In this document: positions 1 through 10,583 of the stretch, piece by piece | How the letters are laid out: every line of letters begins with the position of its first letter | Position numbering within the stretch: position 1 is the first letter of the stretch | DNA from: Caldilineaceae bacterium | GTDB taxonomy: Bacteria > Chloroflexota > Anaerolineae > Caldilineales > Caldilineaceae | DNA: 31,466 bases | Reading direction: 5' to 3' | Assembly (NCBI GenBank): GCA_014879855.1 | Contig: JACSRH010000124.1 | Coordinates: 1 to 31,466, forward strand | Program-made: the position numbers and the translations under genes | Notes under the pieces: model-generated | The model's database searches: none | What the model saw: the letters and a program-made list of their open reading frames with translations, nothing else | What the model was told of the DNA's origin: nothing

Positions 1-1116
<1,116 letters not shown>

Positions 1117-1265
1117 GAGCAAAGAGTTTATCACACCAGGATGACGAACAGCACACCAGAGGGCGCGCAAGCGGGTGTAATTTATGCTGGGAAAACAGCG
1201 TGGCTTGTGTTTATCGCAGGCAGCGGCTGATTAGCTCACCGGAGCGCCAGCACGGATCTTTATCT

Positions 1266-1356
1266 GACTGTCTCTTCTGACTGTCTCTTCTGACTGCCTC
1301 TTCTGACTGCCTCTTCTGACTGTCTCTTCTGACTGTCTCTTCTGACTGTCTCTATA
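1266..1356. repeat. 13-bp tandem array, 7 copies
   Basis: Seven head-to-tail copies of GACTGTCTCTTCT start at 1266, 1279, 1292, 1305, 1318, 1331 and 1344. Copies 3 and 4 carry a T-to-C change at base 6 and the last copy degenerates at its end. The array lies in the roughly 440-bp gap between the divergent glycosyltransferase and citrate synthase genes, upstream of the citrate synthase promoter candidates. A 13-bp period is not a multiple of 3, and the array has no spacers, so it looks like a non-coding minisatellite. Apart from it and the promoter candidates I see nothing else in 1117-1559. Confidence 0.95.
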
Positions 1357-1496
1357 GTTGATTGAAGAAAGCTGCGCCTGCCCCGTGTCAGGGCGTCCGC
1401 GCCAGCCTTGTGGGCGAAATTGGGCGATCAGTGCGAACATGCGGACTTTGTTCATGCGTGATACAATAATGCTGGATCCTAACCAACTGCATTTGA

Positions 1497-1525
1497 TTGT
1501 AATTTGTTTACCCTATTCATATAGA
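1497..1525 (+). promoter_or_regulatory. Candidate sigma-70-type promoter of citrate synthase
   Basis: TTGTAA at 1497-1502 and TATAGA at 1520-1525 are separated by 17 bp, which would start transcription near 1532 and give a leader of about 28 nt. An alternative further upstream is an extended -10, TGATACAAT at 1459-1467, which lacks a good -35. Neither has been tested. Confidence 0.4.
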
Positions 1526-1559
1526 ATTCGTGCATTTCCTTACGAAGGAGTAACGACCA

Positions 1560-2846
<1,287 letters not shown>

Positions 2847-2853
2847 GGGAGCC

Positions 2854-2903
2854 TATCTGCACGACCGCCGCACGTTGGCAACGTGACGGCGGTCGTGCAG
2901 ATA
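2854..2903. terminator. Long hairpin between convergent gltA and GH42 genes
   Basis: A 17-bp perfect outer stem, TATCTGCACGACCGCCG at 2854-2870, pairs with its complement at 2887-2903. It continues inward as CACGTT/AACGTG around a GGC loop with one bulged A. It lies 7 nt after the gltA stop and 19 nt from the GH42 stop. There is no T-tract on either side, so it may act as a bidirectional block or an mRNA 3'-end stabiliser rather than a classic intrinsic terminator. Confidence 0.6.
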
Positions 2904-2922
2904 AGGAGCCGCCGGCGATTGG

Positions 2923-4953
<2,031 letters not shown>

Positions 4954-4986
4954 GATTTTTCCTCCAAGTAAATTTTTGGACGCGTG

Positions 4987-5020
4987 CTGCCTGCGGTGCA
5001 TGACGATCATGCACCGGCAG
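4987..5020 (-). promoter_or_regulatory. Intercistronic stem-loop before the GH42 gene
   Basis: GGTGCATGA (4995-5003) pairs with TCATGCACC (5007-5015) around a CGA loop. The stem extends through CTGCC (4987-4991) and GGCAG (5016-5020) across a 3-nt bulge. It sits in the 86-nt gap between the second permease and the beta-galactosidase and has no T-tract. A role in RNA processing or in partial termination is inferred from its position. Confidence 0.55.
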
Positions 5021-5039
5021 GTTCCAAAAGTGCGTCAGT

Positions 5040-5948
5040 TTAACCTTTGACGGCGCCGATGGTCAGGCCGGCCATAAAGCGTCGCGTTGCCATCAGAAAG
5101 ACGATCAACATGGGCAGTGTTGCCAGCGCCGTGCCTAACATCAGCACCCCGGCGTCAAAGCCGCGCCGCGGGTCCTGGCGCAGCAGCGAGAGCGCCACCG
5201 GCAGCGTATACATGGTCTTGTCCTGCATGACCAGCAGTGGCCCGAGGAAGCCATTCCAACTGCCGATGAAGATCATGATGCCCAGCGCGGCAAAGGCCGG
5301 CATCAGCAGCGGGGCGACGATGCGAAAGAAGATCGAGAATTCGTGACAGCCGTCGATGCGCGCGGCGTCGAGCAGCTCGTGCGGGATCGACTCCTGGATG
5401 TACTGGCGCATCCAAAAGATGCCAAAGGCGCTGGCTACACCGGGGATGATCAGCGCCTCGTAGCGATTGATCCAGTGCAGCCACTTGCTGATCAGGATAA
5501 ACCACGGCACGATGCCCGCCATCCAGGGGATCATCATCGTCGCCAGCATCAGGCCGAAGAGCCAGTTGCGCCCTGGAAAGCGGTACATGGCAAAGGCGTA
5601 GCCGCCCATCGAACAGAAGAGCAGCGACAGCGCCGTGTGGGTTACGCCGATAAAGACGCTGTTGGCAAAGTTGCGCCAAAAGGGAATGATCGAAAAGATG
5701 TTTTCGTAATTCACCAACAGATTGCTGCCCGGCAAGAACTGCGGCGGCCAACTGAAAATCTGCTGCGTGCTCTGTGTAGAGAGAACAAACATCCAATAGA
5801 AGGGGAAGGCGGAGAGAAAAGCGCCGATCAGCAGCAGGCCGTTGAAGAAGATGCTGCGCAGCAGCGGCTGCCAGCGCGATTTGCGCCGCGCCTTGACAGT
5901 AGGCGCTTCACGCGCATCGGCAAAAGTTGTCTGGGAAGAAGTGGCCAT
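5040..5948 (-). CDS. Sugar ABC transporter permease (MalG/COG0395 type)
   Basis: This is an inner-membrane subunit of a CUT1-family importer, 302 residues from the ATG at 5948-5946. GGAGG lies 12 nt upstream, inside the end of the preceding permease gene, and the intergenic gap is only 7 nt. The N-terminal 30 residues are polar. About six membrane helices follow, starting with IFFNGLLLIGAFLSAFPFYW. The EAA loop that contacts the ATPase reads ELLDAARIDGCHEF, followed by FFRIVAPLLMPAF. The C-terminus, FMAGLTIGAVKG, is typical of MalG-type permeases. With the adjacent permease it would form the heterodimeric channel for the binding protein encoded at 6968-8326. Confidence 0.95.
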   Translation of the reverse strand: MATSSQTTFADAREAPTVKARRKSRWQPLLRSIFFNGLLLIGAFLSAFPFYWMFVLSTQSTQQIFSWPPQFLPGSNLLVNYENIFSIIPFWRNFANSVFIGVTHTALSLLFCSMGGYAFAMYRFPGRNWLFGLMLATMMIPWMAGIVPWFILISKWLHWINRYEALIIPGVASAFGIFWMRQYIQESIPHELLDAARIDGCHEFSIFFRIVAPLLMPAFAALGIMIFIGSWNGFLGPLLVMQDKTMYTLPVALSLLRQDPRRGFDAGVLMLGTALATLPMLIVFLMATRRFMAGLTIGAVKG

Positions 5949-5955
5949 TGCTTTT

Positions 5956-6900
5956 CTATGCCTCCGTATTGCTGCGTCCGAAGAAGCGGATGTTGAGGAC
6001 GGAAACGACGACGATAATCGCCGAGACCACATACGCCATTGCCGATGCATAGCCGAAATGCGCAAACTTGAAGCCGCGATCGTAGAGATACATGGCGATG
6101 GTCAGGCCGGCGTTGTTGGCGCCGCCGGTCACACCCACCAGCAGGTACGGCTCGTCGAAGAGGGTCATGGCGCCCACTGTGGAGAGCACGAGGGTGAAGA
6201 GAATGATGGGACGCATCAGCGGCAGCGTAATCCGGAAAAAGATCTGGCGCAGGTTGGCGCCGTCGATGGCCGCCACTTCGTACAGTTCCGGATTGATGCC
6301 TTGCAAGCCGGCCAGATAAATGATCATGTTCCAACCCAGCCAGCGCCAGATAAACAGAATGATAATTGCTGGCTTGATCCACTCGCCGCTGCCGCCCCAC
6401 CAGTCGATGGGTGACAGGCCGACCGCATCTAATATCCAATTGATCAGCCCGAAGCGCACGCCGTACAGCGTGCTGAAAACCAGCGACACCGCCACGGGCG
6501 ACGTCACCACCGGCAGGAAGTAGGCGCTGCGATAGAAATGTTTGAAGCGCACCGCCGACGAGTTGATGATGAAGGCCAAGAGCATGGCCCCGCCCAGGAT
6601 GGGGATGTGCGCCAGCACGCCGATAAAGACGGTATTCCACATCGCCAGCCAAAAGAGCCGATCCTCAAACAGGCGTATGTAGTTCTCCAGCCCGATCCAC
6701 TGCGCAGCGCTGATCCCGTTCCATTGTTGAAAGCTGAGTACGGCGGAGTAGAGGATGGGGAAGGCGCCAAAAATGGCAAATAGGATGAAAAATGGTGAAA
6801 TGTACGCGTAGGCAACCCAGTTGCGCCGCATCTCGCGCCAGAGCGAGCGTTTGCGCGGCGCGCCCAGCGCAGGTGAATCGACTGTGGCCAGTTGGCTCAT
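5956..6900 (-). CDS. Sugar ABC transporter permease (MalF/COG1175 type)
   Basis: The product is 314 residues from the ATG at 6900-6898, with GGAGG 6 nt upstream. It is the partner membrane subunit of the same CUT1 importer. After a basic N-terminus (PRKRSLWREMRRN) comes the family-typical first helix AYISPFFILFAIFGAFPILY. The loop with WNG and GLENYIRLFED follows, as usual for MalF/UgpA-type permeases. The EAA loop reads ELYEVAAIDGANLRQIFFRI, followed by TLPLMRP. It lies between the binding-protein gene (67-nt gap containing a hairpin) and the second permease (7-nt gap), so co-transcription is likely. Confidence 0.95.
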   Translation of the reverse strand: MSQLATVDSPALGAPRKRSLWREMRRNWVAYAYISPFFILFAIFGAFPILYSAVLSFQQWNGISAAQWIGLENYIRLFEDRLFWLAMWNTVFIGVLAHIPILGGAMLLAFIINSSAVRFKHFYRSAYFLPVVTSPVAVSLVFSTLYGVRFGLINWILDAVGLSPIDWWGGSGEWIKPAIIILFIWRWLGWNMIIYLAGLQGINPELYEVAAIDGANLRQIFFRITLPLMRPIILFTLVLSTVGAMTLFDEPYLLVGVTGGANNAGLTIAMYLYDRGFKFAHFGYASAMAYVVSAIIVVVSVLNIRFFGRSNTEA

Positions 6901-6918
6901 TGCTTTCCTCCAGAGAGA

Positions 6919-6953
6919 CTGAGGTGGAGCAACGACTGGTTGCTCCACCTCAG
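6919..6953 (-). promoter_or_regulatory. Intercistronic 15-bp stem-loop between binding protein and permease genes
   Basis: CTGAGGTGGAGCAAC (6919-6933) pairs perfectly with GTTGCTCCACCTCAG (6939-6953) around a 5-nt loop. It lies just upstream of the permease ribosome site and has no T-tract. Stem-loops at this position are known to raise binding-protein mRNA over permease mRNA, as between malE and malF. That role here is inferred. Confidence 0.7.
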
Positions 6954-6967
6954 GACACAAAAGGTGC

Positions 6968-8326
6968 TTACTGGCGCAGTTTCAGCGCTTCCTCTTTGTC
7001 GGGTGCAGTCTGCTGCTCGATCTCGATGCACGCTTCGTCCAGCGTGGCCTGCGGATCCAGCCCTTGGTCGAGCGCCTTGTTCACATAGGACATGAAAATC
7101 TGTTCGGCCTGCGCGTCCATTGGCGTGGTGATGAAGGGCTGAATCTTGTTGGTGGCAATGTCCACCCACATCGCACGCGTCTGCTGCCCGCCGAAGAAGG
7201 GATCGGCCTCCTGGTACATCGGGTCGTCAAAGGCCGGGATGTAAGCCGGGAAGTAGTCTACTGCGGCAAACATCTTGTTTTGCGAATCTTTGTTGGCCAG
7301 TGCAAATTCGATGAATTTCCAGGCAGCTTCTTTGTTCTCGCTCTGCTCCGGGATCGCCAGGAACGAACCGCCCCAGTTTTGGCCCGGGTCTTCCGGCACT
7401 TCGAAGATGCCCCATCTGCCTTCCCACTCCGCGCCTTCCGGTTGCAGCCATCCTTTCAGGAAGCCGCCAAACCAGGCGCCGCCATATTGGATCGCAATCG
7501 AGTCGCTGCCCAGCATCGTCTGCCACTCTGGCGACCAGTTGCTGACCTTGGCATCGACGCCGGCTTCACGCGCCTGCTGTGCATAGGTCAGCAGTTGCAC
7601 CGCCAGTTCGCTGTTGACAGCGCAGTTCCAGTCGGCGTCAAAGAGATTGCGATGGGCAAAGTTGCTGTACACAATGTCGCTGGCGTTGCCGATGGCCCAG
7701 CGCTGTTCGTCGGCGTTGGTCAATTTCTTGGCAACATCGATGAAGCCCGGCCAGGTCGAGGTCAACTCGGCCACACTCTCCGGGTCCGAAGGCAGGCCGG
7801 CCTGCTCAAACAGGTCGCGTCGATAGAAGAAGGTTGCCGGGCCGATGTCCCAGGGGAAGGCGACGATGCGACCATCGGGCGTCGTGGCCTGCGTCCACTT
7901 GTATTCGACCATATCATCTTTGTACTGCCCGGCGTTGAACGGTTCGCTGCGCAGATCGACCAAGCCGCCCTTGGCGACAAACTTGTCGATGTTGTTGATC
8001 TCGATCATGGCGACATCCGGCGCGCCCGCGCCGGCGGCCAGCGAGGCCAGCAGCTTGTCGTGCTCTTCAGCGGTCGGCATCATCTGGATATCGACCTTGA
8101 TGTCCGGGTGGGCCGCTTCAAAATCGGCCATGAACGACTCATACGCCACATCGGCCGCGGGCCATCCCCACACGGTGATGGTCGTCTGCGCCGGCTCCTG
8201 CGCCTGTCCGCTCGTGGTGCCGGCGTCGCCAGCCGGCGCACAAGCCGCCAGCAGAACTACCACCATTGCCAGCACGGCCAACAGGTTTAGCCCTTTTCTG
8301 CCTCGACTTGAACTTCGTTGTTGCAT
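6968..8326 (-). CDS. Sugar ABC transporter substrate-binding lipoprotein
   Basis: The product is 452 residues. The ATG at 8326-8324 has AAGGAG about 9 nt upstream. The signal peptide has a basic head (RGRKG), a hydrophobic core (LLAVLAMVVVLL) and a lipobox LAAC with C29 as the lipidated residue, so it is anchored outside the membrane. A T/Q-rich linker leads to TTITVWGWP and a typical family-1 extracellular solute-binding fold. Recognisable blocks are AAGAGAPDVAMIE, FPWDIGPATFFYRRDLFEQAG and a late PEQSENKEAAWKFIEFAL. As first gene of the operon it delivers substrate to the two permeases. The downstream GH42 enzyme suggests a beta-galactoside. No ATPase gene is present in the operon, so a shared MsmX/MalK-like ATPase from elsewhere is expected. 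Confidence 0.95.
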   Translation of the reverse strand: MQQRSSSRGRKGLNLLAVLAMVVVLLAACAPAGDAGTTSGQAQEPAQTTITVWGWPAADVAYESFMADFEAAHPDIKVDIQMMPTAEEHDKLLASLAAGAGAPDVAMIEINNIDKFVAKGGLVDLRSEPFNAGQYKDDMVEYKWTQATTPDGRIVAFPWDIGPATFFYRRDLFEQAGLPSDPESVAELTSTWPGFIDVAKKLTNADEQRWAIGNASDIVYSNFAHRNLFDADWNCAVNSELAVQLLTYAQQAREAGVDAKVSNWSPEWQTMLGSDSIAIQYGGAWFGGFLKGWLQPEGAEWEGRWGIFEVPEDPGQNWGGSFLAIPEQSENKEAAWKFIEFALANKDSQNKMFAAVDYFPAYIPAFDDPMYQEADPFFGGQQTRAMWVDIATNKIQPFITTPMDAQAEQIFMSYVNKALDQGLDPQATLDEACIEIEQQTAPDKEEALKLRQ

Positions 8327-8507
8327 CTGAACTGACTCCTTTTTCCAAGTAATGAAGTTGTGTAAACGACCAAAGGGAACTGACGAAATGCGGCCGTTTT
8401 AGCACTCGCCGGTCCAAGCCAGACGACTGCCAAAACCGCTACAGTACCTCACACAGCACAGGCGTTGCTACCCAACGTGCAGGGGCGCTCTCACAAATAC
8501 AATTTGG
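8327..8507 (-). other. Long 5' leader of the sugar operon
   Basis: Between the binding-protein start and the divergent promoter region lie about 180 bp with no convincing gene. If the promoter at 8562-8591 is right, this is transcribed as most of a leader of roughly 225 nt. I see no recognisable riboswitch in it. Only the AAGGAG ribosome site at its end is clear. Confidence 0.4.
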
Positions 8508-8535
8508 TTGACAGACAGGGAAAGAATGCTAAAAT
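8508..8535 (+). promoter_or_regulatory. Promoter for the LacI-type regulator
   Basis: A perfect TTGACA at 8508-8513 is 16 bp from TAAAAT at 8530-8535, pointing to the regulator gene. The expected start near 8542 falls inside the operator-like site at 8538-8552, which suggests autorepression. Confidence 0.65.
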
Positions 8536-8537
8536 CA

Positions 8538-8552
8538 ATGTAAAACGTTTTA
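8538..8552. promoter_or_regulatory. LacI-family operator-like site O1
   Basis: TAAAACGTTTTA (8541-8552) is a perfect 12-bp palindrome with the central CG typical of LacI/GalR operators. It is extended on the left as ATGTAAAACGTTTT (8538-8551). It overlaps the expected transcription start of the regulator and lies just downstream of the facing operon promoter. Confidence 0.75.
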
Positions 8553-8561
8553 TACGAAAAG

Positions 8562-8591
8562 AGAGTACCATAAAAACGTTTTACATGTCAA
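8562..8591 (-). promoter_or_regulatory. Promoter for the sugar ABC/GH42 operon
   Basis: On the minus strand TTGACA (8591-8586) is followed after 18 bp by TACTCT (8567-8562). The same -10 hexamer occurs in the rpmB promoter. O2 lies in the spacer and O1 just past the expected start, so a bound repressor would block it. An alternative -10, TATAAA at 8554-8549, lacks a matching -35. Confidence 0.5.
8573..8586. promoter_or_regulatory. LacI-family operator-like site O2, inverted copy of O1
   Basis: Read on the minus strand, 8586-8573 is ATGTAAAACGTTTT, identical over 14 bases to O1 at 8538-8551. The core AAAACGTTTT (8573-8582) is palindromic. The two centres are 31 bp apart, about three helical turns, which suits binding on the same face of the DNA. 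Confidence 0.75.
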
Positions 8592-8639
8592 TAGGCTGGC
8601 TGAACTTTTCCAGTCGTTGATCGACCTCAATCTTCCGTG

Positions 8640-9689
8640 ATGCAGGCGCATTCTATGTCTACCAGACAACCCGTTACTATCAACGATGTCGCCAGAGCGG
8701 CGCAGGTCTCCGTCAGCACGGTGTCGAATGTCCTGACCGGCAATCGACCAGTGGCGGCCAAGACGCGCCAGCAGGTGTTGCAGGTCGTGGAGGCGCTGGG
8801 CTTTCGCCCCAACCGGCTGGCGCGCGGGCTGGTCAGCCGCAGCAGCAAGACCATCGGGATTGTGGCGTCGGGGCTGGAGTACTTTGGCCCTTCGCGCACG
8901 CTGGTGGGGATGGAGCAGGAGGCCAGCGAGCGCGGCTATTCGTTGCTGCTCAGCCTGATCCACGATCCGGCCACTGAGGAGATCGAGCCAATCGTGACGG
9001 ACCTGCTGGCGCATCAGGTGGATGGGATTATCTGGGCCATCCCCCAGATCGGCCACAACCGCACCTGGTGGTTGAATGGCGCCCACCCGCTGCCCATTCC
9101 GGTGGTTTTTCTGAACCATCAGACGTGGCCGGGGCTGGTCAGCGTGGATATTGACAACTGCTACGGCGCGCAATTGGCGACCACGCATCTGCTGGAGAGT
9201 GGCCGCCAGCAGATCGGGCTGATTGCCGGCCCGTCGACCTGGTATGCCGCCAACCAGCGCCAGAAAGGGTGGGCGTCCGCGCTGCAAGCGGCGGGCAAAG
9301 CCAGCGAACCGCGCCAGATCATGACGGGGGATTGGAGTCCGCAGAGCGGCGAGCAGGCATTTTATGCGCTGATGAAACGCTATCCAGAAATGGATGCCCT
9401 CTTTGTCAGCAACGACCAGATGGCGATCGGGGCCATGCGGGCGGCCAGCGATCTCAACCTGCGCATCCCGGAAGACATCGCCGTCGTCGGCTTTGACGAC
9501 ATCCCCGAAGCGGCTTTTACGCGCCCGCGGCTGACCACAGTGCGCCAGCAGGTGGTCGAACTGGGGCGGCTGGCAGTGACAGCGCTGCTGGAGTTGATTG
9601 ACAGCAGCAATCAGCAGGAGGAGCAGCAGCACAACCGGCTGTTGCAGCCGTCGCTGATTGTGCGCGAGAGCAGCCAGCGCCTTCGCTGA
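8640..9689 (+). CDS. LacI/GalR-family transcriptional regulator
   Basis: The product is 349 residues. The N-terminal helix-turn-helix reads TINDVARAAQVSVSTVSNVL (about 13-32), and the hinge GFRPNRLARGL follows near 54-64. A periplasmic-binding-like sugar sensor domain fills the rest, with the family blocks ASERGYSLLLSL, HLLESGRQQIGLIAGP, DALFVSNDQMAIGAM and DIAVVGFDDIPEA. There is no strong ribosome site. GTG 8637, ATG 8640 and ATG 8655 are all possible, and 8655 leaves the spacing usual in the family before TINDVA. It is divergent from the sugar operon across a promoter region with two matching operators, so it most likely represses the operon and itself, released by a sugar ligand. The ligand is inferred from the GH42 enzyme only. 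Confidence 0.93.
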   Translation: MQAHSMSTRQPVTINDVARAAQVSVSTVSNVLTGNRPVAAKTRQQVLQVVEALGFRPNRLARGLVSRSSKTIGIVASGLEYFGPSRTLVGMEQEASERGYSLLLSLIHDPATEEIEPIVTDLLAHQVDGIIWAIPQIGHNRTWWLNGAHPLPIPVVFLNHQTWPGLVSVDIDNCYGAQLATTHLLESGRQQIGLIAGPSTWYAANQRQKGWASALQAAGKASEPRQIMTGDWSPQSGEQAFYALMKRYPEMDALFVSNDQMAIGAMRAASDLNLRIPEDIAVVGFDDIPEAAFTRPRLTTVRQQVVELGRLAVTALLELIDSSNQQEEQQHNRLLQPSLIVRESSQRLR

Positions 9690-9718
9690 ACAGATGACGG
9701 CTCAAAAACAGCAAAAAA

Positions 9719-9749
9719 GAGGTGGAGAGGGTTGAATCCTCTCCACCTC
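9719..9749 (-). terminator. Intrinsic terminator, strongest for the minus strand
   Basis: GAGGTGGAGAGG (9719-9730) pairs perfectly over 12 bp with 9738-9749 around a 7-nt loop. The run of A at 9713-9718 gives a T-tract when read on the minus strand. It therefore terminates the repeat-protein gene at 9789-10463. It may also stop regulator transcripts from the other side, but without a T-tract. Confidence 0.8.
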
Positions 9750-9788
9750 CTGATTAGTCTGTTTACTGCCGCCGCTGCTCTACAGCGG

Positions 9789-10463
9789 CTACCGCACCGC
9801 TTCTGTGTCGGTCACTGGCAGCGTCTCCGTCACCCCTGCGGTTTCTGTCACCCCCGCGGTTTCTGTCACCCCCGCGGTTGCGGTCAGGGGCAAGGTATCT
9901 GTGACGGCGCCGATCTCAGACAGAGCCGCAGCCGCCGTCTCTGTCGCCGCGCTCGTCTCCGTCACCAGGACCGTCACGGTCACCGGCACTGTGACGGTGA
10001 CCGGAACGACCACGGTCATCGGCACGGCAGCCGCCGGCGCCGTCGTGGTGATGGCGACTGTGCCCTCCGCCGGCATGGTGACTGTCATCCCATCGGTAGC
10101 CGTGACCACCTCTGCGCTGGTGACAGCCTCTGCGCTGGTGACAGCCTCCGTTGCGGTCACGGCTTCAGTGCCAGTCACGGCTTCAGCGCCAGTCACAGCA
10201 GCGCCGGCATCCACTGTCGCCGTCATTGCTTCGCCGGCGGCCGCTGTATCGGTGACGGTTGCACCCGCGGCGACCGTATCCGTCACAGCCGCCGCGGCCT
10301 CAAGTTCCGCCGCCGTGGCTTCAGCCTCCAGCGCGGCCGCCTCTTTCAGCTCCAGCTGGCCTGCTTGTAGAAAGTTCGCCCCAGCCCAGAAGACATAGCC
10401 AAAAAGAAAAACGCCCAGAATCGGGCCTAGAATCGCTATGAGTGGTCGCTTTTGTTCTTCCAT
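9789..10463 (-). CDS. Membrane-anchored protein of VT-rich hexapeptide repeats
   Basis: The product is 224 residues from the ATG at 10463-10461, with GGGAG 6 nt upstream. One N-terminal helix (about 7-33, within PLIAILGPILGVFLFGYVFW) acts as a signal anchor. An acidic Ala/Glu stretch follows (LELKEAAALEAEATAAELEA), and then only low-complexity sequence of Ala, Val, Thr and Glu to the end. Hexapeptides are recognisable: GAEAVT, GTEAVT, ATEAVT, SAEAVT, SAEVVT in a row, a block of alternating TVTVPV, and three AGVTET units near the C-terminus. I do not recognise a family. Threonine richness and single-pass topology suggest an extended, possibly glycosylated, surface stalk. It follows recG by 120 bp in the same direction and ends at a strong terminator, so it may be the last gene of that operon. 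Confidence 0.75.
   Translation of the reverse strand: MEEQKRPLIAILGPILGVFLFGYVFWAGANFLQAGQLELKEAAALEAEATAAELEAAAAVTDTVAAGATVTDTAAAGEAMTATVDAGAAVTGAEAVTGTEAVTATEAVTSAEAVTSAEVVTATDGMTVTMPAEGTVAITTTAPAAAVPMTVVVPVTVTVPVTVTVLVTETSAATETAAAALSEIGAVTDTLPLTATAGVTETAGVTETAGVTETLPVTDTEAVR
9829..9882. repeat. 18-bp tandem repeat inside the VT-repeat gene, 3 copies
   Basis: Three copies of a GTCACCCCCGCGGTTTCT-like unit start at 9829, 9847 and 9865 and encode the three AGVTET hexapeptides on the minus strand. Divergence is one or a few bases per copy, which suggests recent duplication in frame. Confidence 0.85.
10102..10191. repeat. Degenerate 18-bp tandem repeat inside the VT-repeat gene, 5 copies
   Basis: Units start at 10102, 10120, 10138, 10156 and 10174, with a partial sixth after 10191. 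They encode the xxEAVT hexapeptide series on the minus strand. Neighbouring units are most alike, such as 10102/10120 and 10156/10174, as expected from stepwise expansion. Confidence 0.8.
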
Positions 10464-10583
10464 GCTCAACTCCCTTGCCTGTGCAGAGGTTTGTATGGGT
10501 GGGTAAAGGTTGAACCGTTCAAAGGGTGATGAGCGTCTGTTGCTTTCATGGGCAGCGCCCTCGCAATTCGCCCCTCGCAACCC

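Noticed and set aside
1231..1455. Minus-strand 74-residue ORF with SQKRQSEET repeats
   Set aside because: The peptide repeats simply mirror the 13-bp array. There is no ribosome site or conserved block, and the region contains citrate synthase regulatory sequence on the other strand.
4954..5010. Longer N-terminus for the GH42 enzyme
   Set aside because: The added 19 residues include the ribosome site GGAGG of the ATG at 4953 and overlap the intercistronic hairpin.
7064..8290. 408-residue plus-strand ORF opposite the binding protein
   Set aside because: The minus strand encodes a clear lipoprotein with lipobox and ribosome site. The plus ORF is compositional.
8550..9632. 360-residue minus-strand ORF opposite the LacI regulator
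   Set aside because: It would read through the operators and both promoters, and the plus strand carries an intact LacI-family protein.
9732..10398. Plus-strand ORFs rich in SVTPAV and CHPRG repeats
   Set aside because: They are mirror frames of the 18-bp coding repeats. Only the minus frame has a ribosome site, a membrane anchor and a downstream terminator with a T-tract.
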